Of a stretch of DNA of 64,000 bases, positions 1 through 10,029 are shown piece by piece; position 1 is the first letter of the stretch, and every line of letters starts with the position of its first letter. Location: the NCBI GenBank assembly GCA_023974075.1, contig CM043797.1, forward strand, positions 248,001-312,000. The letters are read 5' to 3'. The DNA comes from Chaenocephalus aceratus. Lineage: Eukaryota > Chordata > Actinopteri > Perciformes > Channichthyidae. Below the pieces are notes generated by a model. The model saw only the letters and a list, made by a program, of their open reading frames with translations, ran no database searches and was not told the DNA's origin. Both the position numbers and the translations under genes were made by a program.

Positions 1-203
1 CAAATATTCTTCATAAAATGAATATAATAAGCTGACTAGTCTTTTACACACTAAACAGTACACAGTAAATGATTATGAGCTGCAACATATATTGGTATCT
101 TTCAATTAAACAGCAATGCATAGAAAATAGGCTAACAAGTTTAGAATAAATCAGCATACCACACAAATATACTAATTCTATGAAAATTATAGCATGCATC
201 TAC

Positions 204-416
204 CTTCACTGAGGCTTTGAGGATGTCCAGCGAGCCATTCTCATAGCAGATGGTTCTGGACGTGTTGCCTATAAGCTTTCCATCAGGACTGACCCAGTGT
301 GTTGAAGGCTCAGGATCGCCGATGGACTTACAGCGTAGGCTGACCTCCTGACCCTCCATCACAAACATCTTGGAGGTGTGACGAGTAATCATTGGTGGTT
401 CACAAACAAACTCCTC
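204..416 (-). CDS. lrfn3: lrfn3 exon 5: start of Ig C2 domain
   Basis: Read right to left, an acceptor (CTTAACAG) is followed by 71 codons starting EEFVCEPP, then an Ig half-domain with the first disulphide cysteine in [12 protein letters not shown], the tryptophan in THWVSPDG, and an N-glycosylation-like site in IGNTSRT. It ends at AAG before donor GTAGATGC. Exon 4 ends in codon GAG, so the join reads [10 protein letters not shown], the wording seen in LRFN proteins between the LRR C-cap and the Ig domain. The second Ig cysteine must be in the next exon, off the window. Phase 0 on both sides. Confidence 0.9.
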
Positions 417-544
417 CTGTTAAGGGACATATGAAAAGACAAGCGTTAATTATTTGCTACACAAGATTCCAGCCTGTGGAACACATTAAGATAAGATAAA
501 CCTTAATATATCCCCGTAGGGAAAGTCAGGTGTTTTAGAAGCAA
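417..544 (-). other. Intron 4 of lrfn3, unique stretch beside exon 5
   Basis: Short AT-rich intronic sequence containing the acceptor tract of exon 5. No coding signal or repeat family was recognised here. Confidence 0.5.
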
Positions 545-1175
545 CAGGCACTAGATATAAACACAGCACGCAGTTACGGGGGTTGTTGTTAGCATCTGGT
601 GCTAGCTCGGAGCTAACTGAGATTAGAAGCTGTTTCAACAATAAGGAGAGAGAGAGTCCTCTCCTGTCAGACTGAGAGGCTGAGATAACATCAGTTTAGG
701 TGAGGTAAAGGACTCGCTGAATGATTAGATTGTAAACTTTAGTCTAAGTTATCTCAGTGGGTCTCAAACGGTTTTGGTCATCTTTGTAAACAAATATTTG
801 CATCTATTTAATATAGTTGTAAAAAATAAGTTAAGAAATCATTCCATTGTGTACTATAGGTCAGTAAAAAATTCAAAACACAGTTTAAAAGGGGAGTGAT
901 TAGTAAAATATGCATAAATAACAAGAAAGAATGCAGACTAGGTAAGATAGGAGAGAGGAGTTTAAATATTATAAACATTTGTTATTGGTTGTGAGTATAT
1001 TCTAATGTTTTTTTGATTAGTTTCTGTTTCATATGAGTGTTGAGAGTTGTATCCCAATGTTGCCCTCAAAGTGCACCAGATGCATTTAACTTCAATGTAA
1101 AGAAAAAAATCTTCTTAGTTACCATTAAAAAAAGGTCGGGAGCTACAGTGGTATTTTAACCAGGAAAGGAGAGTG
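545..1175. mobile_element. hAT-type non-autonomous element fragment
   Basis: This stretch aligns in order with the interior of the complete hAT at 48097-49177. Shared blocks include the TTGTTGTTAGCATCTGG-type segment near 583, GTGAGGTAAAGG near 702, GGGAGTGATT near 893, and the GTGCACCAGAT segment near 1072 followed by an A-rich tract and TCTTC. Both ends are missing, so it is an internal relic of the same family. A third trace in inverted orientation is near 51890-51935. Confidence 0.55.
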
Positions 1176-1202
1176 GCTGAAAATGAAATGTGTCCTCTAA
1201 AC

Positions 1203-1560
1203 CAGGGGTTCCCAACCCCCGGGAGGTGTTACTGCTGGGCCGCGAAATAGCTGTGAATTTATCGTACTATTTGCAGAATTATTTTCGCAGTCATATTATT
1301 TCATCCAGTAGCCTAGTTAAACTTCCATCAGAAAACAGTTGAAAATGGCTGTAATGGTGTTCCGAGGGATTTGGCGGCTCAGCAGGTCTCAGCCTCTCGT
1401 TCGCAGGAGAAAGTTACCTACCGGTGCGCCAAGTAGGAGCACACAGGAGACAACCGTTTCATTGCAGACTGTTATGTTTATGTGGGGAAATGGCAGTGCA
1501 TACATTATTTGAGATATATTTCAAACTCAGACTTCATTTTAAGGACATATCGGCCAGGGG
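1203..1560. mobile_element. hAT terminal fragment (CAGGGGTTCCCAAC end)
   Basis: Starts with CAGGGGTTCCCAACCCCCGG, a terminus of the CAGGGGT(T/G) hAT type also seen at 48097 and 22860, followed by GGGCCGCG as in related elements. No matching right end or 8-bp target duplication was found, so the right limit is uncertain. Confidence 0.4.
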
Positions 1561-1888
1561 TGTAGAGCTACTTGTTTAAAGATCAAATGCAAAGCTTCCA
1601 AATATGCTACATTTTTATAGAAATGTTTGTTTTTAAGACTGCCTATATTTTTTATTTTATTTAAATCGAGATAATACACCCGAAAAAAAAGCTTTTTATT
1701 GATACAAAACTCGACCCAAAGCCGTCTGAATTTCTGACATGACATTCCCAGCAGCCTCCGCGCGCGTGACGTCACTGTTGCCAAACAGTCTCTGGACCTT
1801 ATACCTTTATATATACAGTATATGCTCTGGACCAAATATGACTCGGCAGTCTCGGTCACATGTTTTTCGAAAAGAAAACGGAATTAAC

Positions 1889-2218
1889 ATGGGTTATTGT
1901 TGTGCTTTTTGTTGTACGAACGGTGCGGGATCTGGGAGAGTTTTCCATGCATTTCCAAAAGACAAAATCATCCGCCAAAAATGGATTATTTTAGTGAATC
2001 GTGTTGGCTGGCAACCGACAAAATGGAGCAAGTTGTGTTCTGACCACTTCGCGTGTGATGCATACGACGTTGATCCTGCTATCATCAAGTCTGTTGGTGC
2101 AGAAGCATTAATAGTACATCGGAGGCTGAAACCCGGAGCCGTCCCCTCCATATTTCAGCACAAGAAACCACTGAAAGAACGAAAGAGCCGGGCGATGGAG
2201 AAACGCCAAAGAATTGAG
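1889..2218 (+). CDS. THAP-domain exon with splice donor
   Basis: From ATG at 1889 the frame encodes a THAP zinc-finger DNA-binding domain: paired cysteines in GYCCAFCCTN, GRVFHAFPKD, a tryptophan in RQKWI, LCSDHF carrying the second cysteine and histidine, and the closing LKPGAVPSIF (AVPTIF-like). A basic stretch (KERKSRAMEKRQRIE) follows and the frame runs into GTAAAC, a plausible donor at 2219. The in-frame extension up to 1739 does not look like THAP, so I chose 1889. This is a first exon of either a THAP-domain transposase (P-element-like) or a domesticated THAP gene. No downstream exon was recognised. The strand is opposite to lrfn3. Confidence 0.65.
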
Positions 2219-2339
2219 GTAAACAACTTTTGATTAGATTTCAAAGCGCACGGAGCACAGCAGATAACGCAGATAACGGAATTGCAGTTTTATTAAGTTG
2301 TATTGCTTATAGAGGTGGGCACCGTTAGATTCTGTGTCT

Positions 2340-2470
2340 TTACGATCATAAACAATGTTTTTGATGTGGAGCTAGGATAAGTAATAAGGGAACTAGGAGT
2401 GATTTCGGTGCAGTAAACAGGTTAGCATTTTTCGCTCGGGGCTAATTCACTGTTAGCATTGAAGTTTATC
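2340..2470. repeat. Dispersed module shared by four loci
   Basis: Contains GATAAGTAATAAGGG followed about 60-70 bp later by GTTAGCATTTTTCGCT and GGGCTAATTCA. The same ordered module recurs at 36670-36780 and 55440-55540, and loosely at 28440-28520. The 55440 copy lies in the right half of a piggyBac-like element, so this is probably transposon-derived. Confidence 0.45.
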
Positions 2471-3737
2471 TGCAGCTCATTCATCGCTCCTCCACTCATA
2501 ACGGAAAAGTGTGAACAATATGCATTATGATAGGGATTAAATCCACTATTATTCCTCCTGGCCCAATTCAAAATGCTCCCCCGCTGGTGGTAGCACATCG
2601 TACGTCGTGACTGCTGCTACAACAGAACCGAGAGAGGAGGGAGCTAAGGTCAGTGCTAGTGCTAACTTGACAGCTAACGTTAACTTGGGGGCTGAAGAGC
2701 TATGTGCATCGTCGCGTCTCTCCAGGCAGTGAGAGGGTTGTGTTGTGCTATAGCTGTATTATTAATATTAATATTGTTCATGGTTGGTGCCGCTGGCTGC
2801 TCTTATCGCGTGTGTTCGGCTCTGTGTATGCTACAGCCATAATAGGCTATAGCCCATGTGAAACAATGTAGCCTGTTGGTGGTCCGTGGATTATTTATAA
2901 TCAAGTTGATCGAAGTTTGCGTAGCCCATACATGCTCGGGAAATCTGTTGACATGAACATGATCCATCGGGACGTTTCATGTCAATGTAGACCTGTGGCA
3001 CCACCCCGTGTGCAACAGATTTTCTCTTTATAATAGGCCTATGTCCGTGCTGTTGCTATTAATGCACGGATCAACATTACCCACCCCCCCCCCACACAAA
3101 AAAATCCCGGCTCCCCGGAGACCGTGGTATAGATCGCACACTGCTCCAGATATTGGGTGGCCTCCGACTCAGAATCAGACATGATAGACGAAACTAAGTT
3201 GTACTATCGGCGGGAGCCGCTGTGAGCGATAAGCCAGGGTGTGTTTGTTTGTCAACTCTGACGTCACACGACGCCATCTTGCGGAGGAGCGGCTGAGAAA
3301 ATAAATCGTCGGACTTGGTGTTGGGGGTTGAACAAAATAAATATTTCGCATTGCCAGACGCATATTATCTCCGATTTTAATACTGCAATATCTTAGATAG
3401 TGTTGTAGCTATATGATTTCGATTTTACTGGCAATTATAAAAAAACCTTTGCATTTGATCTTTAAGCACCGGATTGGCAAAACTGTAAACCAGTCTGCCT
3501 TGATCTATGAATTCATGTCCGGGACTCTCACGGTATCTGCTGCCACAACTGTTTTATAGAATGAAAACCTCCTTCACTCCATGAAATGGCTGCAGCATCA
3601 GGAGGCAGCGGGACGTATACTCCGCCTCTGAGAAGTGCAACACCAGCGCGTAAAGAGCTGTACCTTTTTACGCACCGCCTTCACTATGTTTACCTTCATC
3701 AACAGCTTAAGAGTGACTGCAGGCTGCTACGTGTTAA
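2471..3737. other. Unassigned sequence downstream of the THAP exon
   Basis: Contains a C-rich run near 3086-3093 but no convincing ORF or element end. It may be interior of the THAP-bearing element or old intron. Confidence 0.3.
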
Positions 3738-4260
3738 CTAATTATTTAGTGGGAATGCTGATAACAGCATTCCCACTAATTGTTATTCTATGGACGAAAA
3801 GTTTATTATTCCGCCAACTTATTTTGGCCCTCTTCTCCTCCCACATTGAACATCGCAGAAACTCCGTTCAAATATCAAAACGTTCAGCTCGGTCGGAAAT
3901 CGATGGCTATTACTTTTCTCATTCATAACTTTCATAATTCCAGAGATACATCCCATAATACATCACATTTTTGACCATTGAAGTCAATGGAGAGATTCTT
4001 CAGACTTCAACAAATCTTCATGCGACTTCAACTGCTAACTGTTCATTCATACTTTCACTCATAAACCTCATTCCAACTTTAAAATGTTACACATCTTTCT
4101 GACACTATTCCTGTAAAACAACTTTTAAATCTTATTCTTACTTTTAGAGATATTAAACATTGTTCAGACCTTGTTAAAGAGGTTTTCTTCAGATTTTAAC
4201 ATTAACTAGATAGCCCTCATATATTTTTTTTAAACTGCCATAATTCCAAAACCCTACATT
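3738..4260. repeat. Repeat headed by a 15-bp hairpin (AGTGGGAATGC end)
   Basis: At 3746-3760 and 3765-3779 two 15-base arms (TTAGTGGGAATGCTG) form a perfect inverted repeat around ATAA. The downstream sequence, with TTGAAGTCAATGGAGAGATT near 3977 and CTTCATGCGACTTCAACT near 4015, resembles from memory an abundant teleost interspersed repeat. Class unknown to me. Confidence 0.45.
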
Positions 4261-4689
4261 CCTGAGACATAATTTATCATGACAAACGTAGGAAAACATC
4301 TCATAGCTTGAACAATGACAAATAATTAAGCAAAAATAATTCAACAAAATGCCTCTTGAGGGCATGAAGTGACAACAACGTTCAGTATGCCTCCATTAAA
4401 GCCCATTGTAATTTCAAGCTGATATTTCCTCACGGCAGCAGCCGCACACCTTTAGTTAAACTGCCAAAAATGCCACATTATTAACCTGAAAGTACACACA
4501 AATTACACTTCAGATACTCAACTTCCTTGACATGCTTCACGTTTTGAAATTTCACAGATATCTGTTACGGTTCTTCCACAAAACGTTCACACGTAAGAGG
4601 TTTATCTCTCATTCAGAACAATGGAAACCTTTAATCTCTGCACACCTCGTTAGTTCAAATATAAACACCTGTGTAATGGAACACATGAT

Positions 4690-4976
4690 GTCATCACTCC
4701 AACTGTCTTGGAATAGTCTGCAAATTAAATGGAAACTGAACAATCTGGTGCCACTAAATGTTTTTAAAGCTCGGTTGGATGCTACTCAATCGGAAGCTAT
4801 TGGTACCTGTTTATGTGGATAATTATGTAAATAATGCTGTATGATGTCCTTTTGTTGTTCTATTTATGTTTTTATGTTTCATGTGGAACTACTTGAGCAG
4901 GTCTCCCTTGAAAAAGAGATCAATGATCTCAATGGGATTTATCTGTATAAATAAAGGTTTGAAATGAAATGAAATG
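4690..4976 (+). mobile_element. 5'-truncated L2-type LINE, 3' end only
   Basis: The C-terminal residues LSWNSLQIKWKLNNLVPLN match the C-terminus of the larger L2 copy (LAWNNLQQELKLSNLIPLH), followed by the family 3' UTR with GCAGGTCTCCCTTGAAAAAG, a short GA-hairpin, AATAAAGG and a short GAAAT tail. This is the usual structure of a target-primed, 5'-truncated copy. Confidence 0.75.
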
Positions 4977-5069
4977 ACATGCTCAGAGCAGCAGACTTCA
5001 GATAAAGGTTAATGGTCCTTCCCTCAACAGCTCTATGTCAATTATGGGGTGTCATCATCATATGACGAA

Positions 5070-5122
5070 GAGAGAGAGAGAGAGAGAGAAGAGAGAGGGC
5101 GATCAAGAGAAGAGAGAGAGTA
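5070..5122. repeat. (GA)n-rich simple repeat
   Basis: Purine-rich GA tract interrupted by GCGATCAA. No further feature. Confidence 0.7.
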
Positions 5123-5381
5123 ATGTAACCTCCTAATGTATTGTATAACTCCTATGAAAATGTTCAAAAAGTGCTCAAACTTCACATGTGTGCTAACAGT
5201 CCAGCTGTGAAGACATCTACAAATTCAAATGCCATTGACATGGCAACACAATGCTCGCCTTGAAACACGGTTTTTCTCATAACTTCAGTGAAAATACTGC
5301 AAACAGCCCAAAACTGCACAGGTTTGGTAACGATGCAGCCATCAAAACATCTAAGCGTATTATGGGGTGTCATCAAATGCC

Positions 5382-8300
5382 GTTCAATTGGGCTTGCCAC
5401 GGAGCCCGTCTGGGCACAGCCTGAAAAGGCAACGTGGGCAACACCTCCGCTACTCCGTCCCACGGGCCCACCACCTACGGGAAACAGCGATGCCAGAAGG
5501 GTGCGCTGCCAGAAGGGTGGCAGTGAAAGCAGAGGGTCTTGACGGACCAGACCCGGGCGACAGAAGCTGGCTTTGGGGACGTGGAACGTCACCTCTCTGG
5601 GGGGGAAGGAGCCGGAGCTTGTGTGGGAGGTGGAGTATTACCAGTTGGATCTGGTTGGGCTCACCTCTACGCAGAGCGTCGGCTCTGGAACCTTACTTCT
5701 GGATAGGGGTTGGACTCTATTCTTCTCCGGTGTTGCTCAAGGTGTGAGGCGCCGGGCGGATGTGGGGATACTCACAAGTCCCCGGTTGGGTGCTTCGTTG
5801 TTGGAGTTTACCCCAGTGGACGAGAGAGTTGCCTCCCTACGCCTGCGGGTTATGGGGGGGAAAACTCTGACAGTTGTGTGCTTATGCACCAAACAGCAGT
5901 TCGAAGTATACGGCCTTCTTGGAGACCCTGGAAAGAGTCATGCATGGGGCTCCTGAAGGGGACTATGTAATCTTGCTGGGAGACTTCAATGCACATGTGT
6001 GCAATGACACTTGGAGGGGTGTGATTGGGAGGAACGGCCCCCTGATCTGAACCGGAGTGGTGGTTTGTTACTGGACTTCTGTGCTAGTCATGGATTGGAC
6101 TTAACAAACACCATGTTCAAACATAAGGATGCTCATAAGTGTATGTGGTACCAGAGCACCCTAGGCAGAAGGTCCATGATCGATTTAGTTATCGTATCAT
6201 CGGACCTGAGGCCGTATGTTTTGGACACTCGGGTAAAGAGAGGGGCGGAGTTGTCAACTGATCACCATCTGGTGGTGAGTTGGATCGAGTGGCGGGGGAA
6301 GCCTCTGGATAGACCTGTTAAGCGCAAACGTGTAGTTCGGGTGAACTGGGAACGTCTGGAGGAGGCCCAAGTTCAGGAGGCCTTCAACTCACACCTCCGG
6401 CGGAGCTTTTCGGGCATTCCTGTGGAGGTTGGGGACATTGAACCAGAGTGGTCGGTGTTCAAAGCCTCTATTGCCGAAGCCGCGGCGGGGAGCTGTGGTC
6501 TCAAGGAGCGGTAACCCTCGAACCTCCTGGTGGACACCGGTGGTCAGGGAAGCCGTCCGACTGAAGAAGGAGGCCTTCAGGGATTTGTTATCCCGGGGGA
6601 CTCGCGAGGCAGTTGCAAGGTACCGACAGGCCCAAAGGGCAGCAGCCTCTGCCGTGGCCGAGGCAAAGCAGCGGGTGTGGGAGAAGTTCGGAGAAGACAT
6701 GGAAAAGGACTTTCGGGCAGGCACCAAAGCTGTTCTGGAAAACTGTCCGACACCTCAGGAGGGGGAAGCAGGGGACCATCCAAGCTGTGTACAGTAAGGA
6801 TGCAATGTTGTTGACCTCAACTGATGGAGTGTTAGGGCGTTGGAAGGAACACTTGGGGAACTCCTGAACACGACAACTCCGCCCTCTATGTTAGAGGCAG
6901 AGCTGGAGTATGACGGGGGATCAACACCAATCTCCCGGGGGGAGGTCACTGAGGTCTTCAAACAACTCCACAGTGGCAAAGCCCCGGGGGTGGATGAGAT
7001 CTGCCCAGAAATGCTGAAGACTCTGGGTGTTGAGGGACTGTCATGTTTGACACGTCTCATCAACGTTGCGTGGAAGTCGGAAACAGTACCGAAGGAGTGG
7101 CAGACCGGGATGGTGGTTCCCCTTTTCAAAAAGGGGGATCAGAGGGTGTGTGCCAATTACAGAGGAATCACACTACTCAGCCTCCCCGGGAAAGTTTACT
7201 CTAAGGTACTCGAAAGGAGGGTCAGGCCGATTGTCGAACCTCAGATTGAGGAGCAACAATGCGGATTCCGTCCTGGTCGTGGAACGATGGATCAGCTTTT
7301 TACTCTCGCAAGGATCCTGGAGGGGGCCTGGGAGTACGCTTATCCGGTCTACATGTGTGTTGTAGACTTGGAGAAGGCGTATGACCGAGTTCCCAGGGAG
7401 TTACTGTGGGAGGTGCTGTGGGAGTATGGGTTGAGGGGGTCTCTACTCAGGGCCATCCGATCTCTGTACTCCCAAAGCGAGAGCTGTGTCCGGGTCCTCG
7501 GCAGTAAGTCGGACCCATTTCCGGTGAGGGTTGGCCTCCGCCAGGGCTGCGCTTTGTCACCAATCCTGTTTGTAATATACGTACATGGATCGGATTTTGA
7601 GGCGTAGTCGTGGGGGGGGGGTCTGCGGTTTGGTGGACTAAGGATTGCACCACTGCTTTTTGCAGATGATGTGGTTCTAATGGCTTCATCGGTCTGCGAC
7701 GTTCAGCACTCACTGGATCGGTTCGCAACCGAGTGTGAAGCGGCTGGGATGAGGATCAGCACCTCCAAATCTGAGGCCATGGTTCTCAGCAGGAAACCGA
7801 TGGACTATCCACTCCAAGTAGGGAATGAGTCCTTACCCCAAGTGAAGGAGTTCAAGTATCTCTGGGGCTTGTTCTCGAGTGAGGGAACAATGGAGCGTGA
7901 GATGGGCCGGAGAATCGGAGCAGCGGGAGCGGTACTGCAGTCGCTTTACCGCACCGTTGTGACGAAAAGGGAGCTGAGCCAGAAGGCAAAGCTCTCTGTC
8001 TACCGGGCCATTTTCGTTCCTACTCTCACCTATGGTCATGAAGGATGGGTCATGACCGAAAGAACGAGATCGCGGATACAAGCGGCCGAGATGGGTTTTC
8101 TCCGCAGGGTGGCTGGTGTCTCCCTTAGGGATAAGGTGAGAAGTGCAGTCATCCGGGAGGGACTCGGAGTTGAACCACTCCTCCTTCGCGTCGAAAGGAG
8201 CCAGTTGAGGTGGTTCGGGCACCTAGTTAGGATGCCACCTGGGCGCCTCCCTAGGGAGGTGTTCCAGGCACGTCCAGCTGGGAAGAGACCATGGGGTAGA

Positions 8301-8473
8301 CCTAGGACCAGGTGGAGGGATTATATCTCTTCGCTGGCCTGGGAGTGCCTTGGGATCCCCCAGTCAGAGCTGGTTGATGTTGCCAGGGAAAATAAAGTTT
8401 GGGGCTCTCTGCTGGAACTGCTACCCCCGCGATCCGACCACGGATAAGCGGGAGAATATGGATGGATGGATGG
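5382..8473 (+). mobile_element. Full-length Rex3-like RTE-clade LINE
   Basis: A 3.09-kb non-LTR retrotransposon bounded by a 10-bp duplication ATCAAATGCC (5372-5381 and 8474-8483). It ends in GGATGGATGGAT, the GATG tandem tail known for teleost Rex3. The 5' sequence (GGGCTTGCCACGGAGCCCGT near 5389) and the endonuclease/reverse transcriptase content fit an essentially full-length copy. It lies antisense to lrfn3 in intron 4. Confidence 0.88.
5573..8447 (+). pseudogene. Rex3 endonuclease / reverse transcriptase, frameshifted
   Basis: The single polyprotein is broken into frames. An APE-type endonuclease begins at about 5573 (MGTWNVTSLGG) and continues to about 6514 in two or more frames, with STDHHLVVSW as the catalytic histidine motif. 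The RT at 6840-7607 shows GFRPGRGTMDQ, DLEKAYDRVP and LRQGCALSPILF. A stop and frame change near 7604-7650 precede the FADDVV catalytic box at about 7663. The C-terminal segment (7671-8447) ends with WFGHLVRMPPGRLP and GRPRTRWRDYI, typical of RTE elements. With several frameshifts and stops it cannot encode an active protein, though gross structure is complete. Confidence 0.88.
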
Positions 8474-8834
8474 ATCAAATGCCCTTGCCATGGCGAAAGA
8501 CCACTCGCCTGAAACACGATGTCGCTGTAAGTCCAATGGACACGGTCCGATCGTCCCCCAAACCTTGCTTGTAAATCACCGGTCCAGCCCTCAACAGCTC
8601 TACGTCAATTATTGGGTTTCATCATATGCCGTTTCCCTTGCCATAAAACAAGATGTCGCTATTACGTAATCAGAATACAAAAATCAAGTGTATTCAGATG
8701 GCGTTACATTTGAAAAACGAATAATCTGATTACAGTTACTTTCGTAAACCTGAAGTGACTACATTTTGGAATACTTATTGGAATTATTGGTGTAAAAGTT
8801 TCCTCACAAAATGTAATATTCATAGCCATATGGC

Positions 8835-9320
8835 TATCTAACCCTCCATTGGAGCCTCCTGTATGACCACCGTCTGGGTGTGTATGCAAACATGACCAAC
8901 ACTGAGGTCTTGGAGGAGGACAGAAGGGGCACTGCTGAGGGCTACATCATCCACGTGCAGAATCACAAGACTGCCAAGACATTTGGCGAAGCACAGCTGG
9001 TGCTTACAGTAAAGGAGTTTAGCTGGGTCATGCGGTGGATGGGGATAAAAGAGGGCTTGTCGGGTCCTCAGAATGAATTCTTCCTTTTCACAACGGGGAC
9101 GTACGCCTCCAAGAACCTGAACGCTCACTTGAAGAGGGATTGGGCTGATGCTGGACTAGAAACAGCCGTCACCTTCACAATCCTGCGCACTGCCCTGGCT
9201 GACAATATCAAGCATCACCAAGATCCAAAAATCCCCTCAAAGAGCCCCAAAGGACCCAAAGGACGGACTAATGACCTCCAGCATGTGTCCCTGACATGGA
9301 CCATAACCTTGCACACCTGA
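8835..9320 (+). pseudogene. Tyrosine-recombinase-like (Crypton-type?) remnant
   Basis: Before the frame opening at 8880, bases 8841-8880 read as LEPPV-like remnants in this frame, then VYANMT, VQNHKTAKTFGEAQLVLT, NEFFLFTTG, KNLNAHLKRDWADAG and FTILRTALADNIKHH. The order N-HKT, ..., LRT-A-...-H resembles integrase-like proteins abundant in fish genomes, where arginine and histidine of the last block would be catalytic. The N-terminal part is missing and no terminal repeats were found. The assignment is from recalled family wording only. Confidence 0.4.
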
Positions 9321-9419
9321 GTCCCCGGGCCCCTGGACTTAAGCACTCCCCCACGGACTAAACCCAGATGATCACACCCTACAGAACCTCATGCCCCTGG
9401 TAACACGGAGAGATCACAG

Positions 9420-9605
9420 CTGCCACTCACAGCTGCTCGCTCGCCACTCACAGCTGCTCAGCTGCTCGCTCGCCACTCACAGCTGCTCAGCTGCTCGCTC
9501 GCCACTCACAGCTGCTCAGCTGCTCGCTCGCCACTCACAGCTGCTCAGCTGCTCGCCTCAGCTGCTCAGCTGCTCGCCACTCACAGCTGCTCAGCTGCTC
9601 GCCTA
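9420..9605. repeat. 29-bp minisatellite
   Basis: About five tandem units of CACTCACAGCTGCTCAGCTG plus CTCGCTCGC, with the first and last units shortened by losing the internal CAGCTGCT block. GC-rich with nested CAGCTG palindromes. Confidence 0.85.
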
Positions 9606-10029
9606 CTCTGAAACTCACCTGAGGAACAGGTTACACGCCGTCAGCGCTGAGACGTGATCCACCTTTACTGAGTTCCGGATGAGGGCCACGTTCAACCTCA
9701 TCCACCACAGCGGACCCGAGTTCCACTAAAGGCACGTCGGGAAGGGTTTCTGGAGCCACTCCACACTGGGCGAATCACTTCTGGGATCCTACTTTTGCCC
9801 GCCGAGGGGATTTAGCACGAGAGGGAGCAACTCTTGCAGAGATAAAGAGTCGGAAGTGTGGTCCCGGCTCTCCTCTCGCCGCCCTTCTCGCCGCTCCTCA
9901 CACCGCGTATCGTCGCTCCTCTTGCTGCCCCTCTCGCCGCTCCTCACACCGCGTATCGCCGCTCCTCTACGCACCTGCGCTACCGGCGGAGATGTAAAGT
10001 GAATTAAATAGCCGGTGTAACGCGGTGGG
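9606..10029. other. GC-rich spacer with short tandem duplication
   Basis: Includes a duplicated segment around 9872-9965 (CTCTCGCCGCTCCTCACACC followed by GCGTATCG, twice, about 46 bp apart). It may be 5' promoter sequence of the adjoining L2 LINE. Confidence 0.4.

Noticed and set aside
1739..1888. N-terminal extension of the THAP frame
   Set aside because: Residues before 1889 do not look like THAP and the finger begins immediately after the internal ATG.
6389..6783. Minus-strand frames in the Rex3 region
   Set aside because: Antisense shadows of the Rex3 protein.
9391..9657. Open frame across the 29-bp repeat
   Set aside because: No family wording; an artefact of repeat composition.
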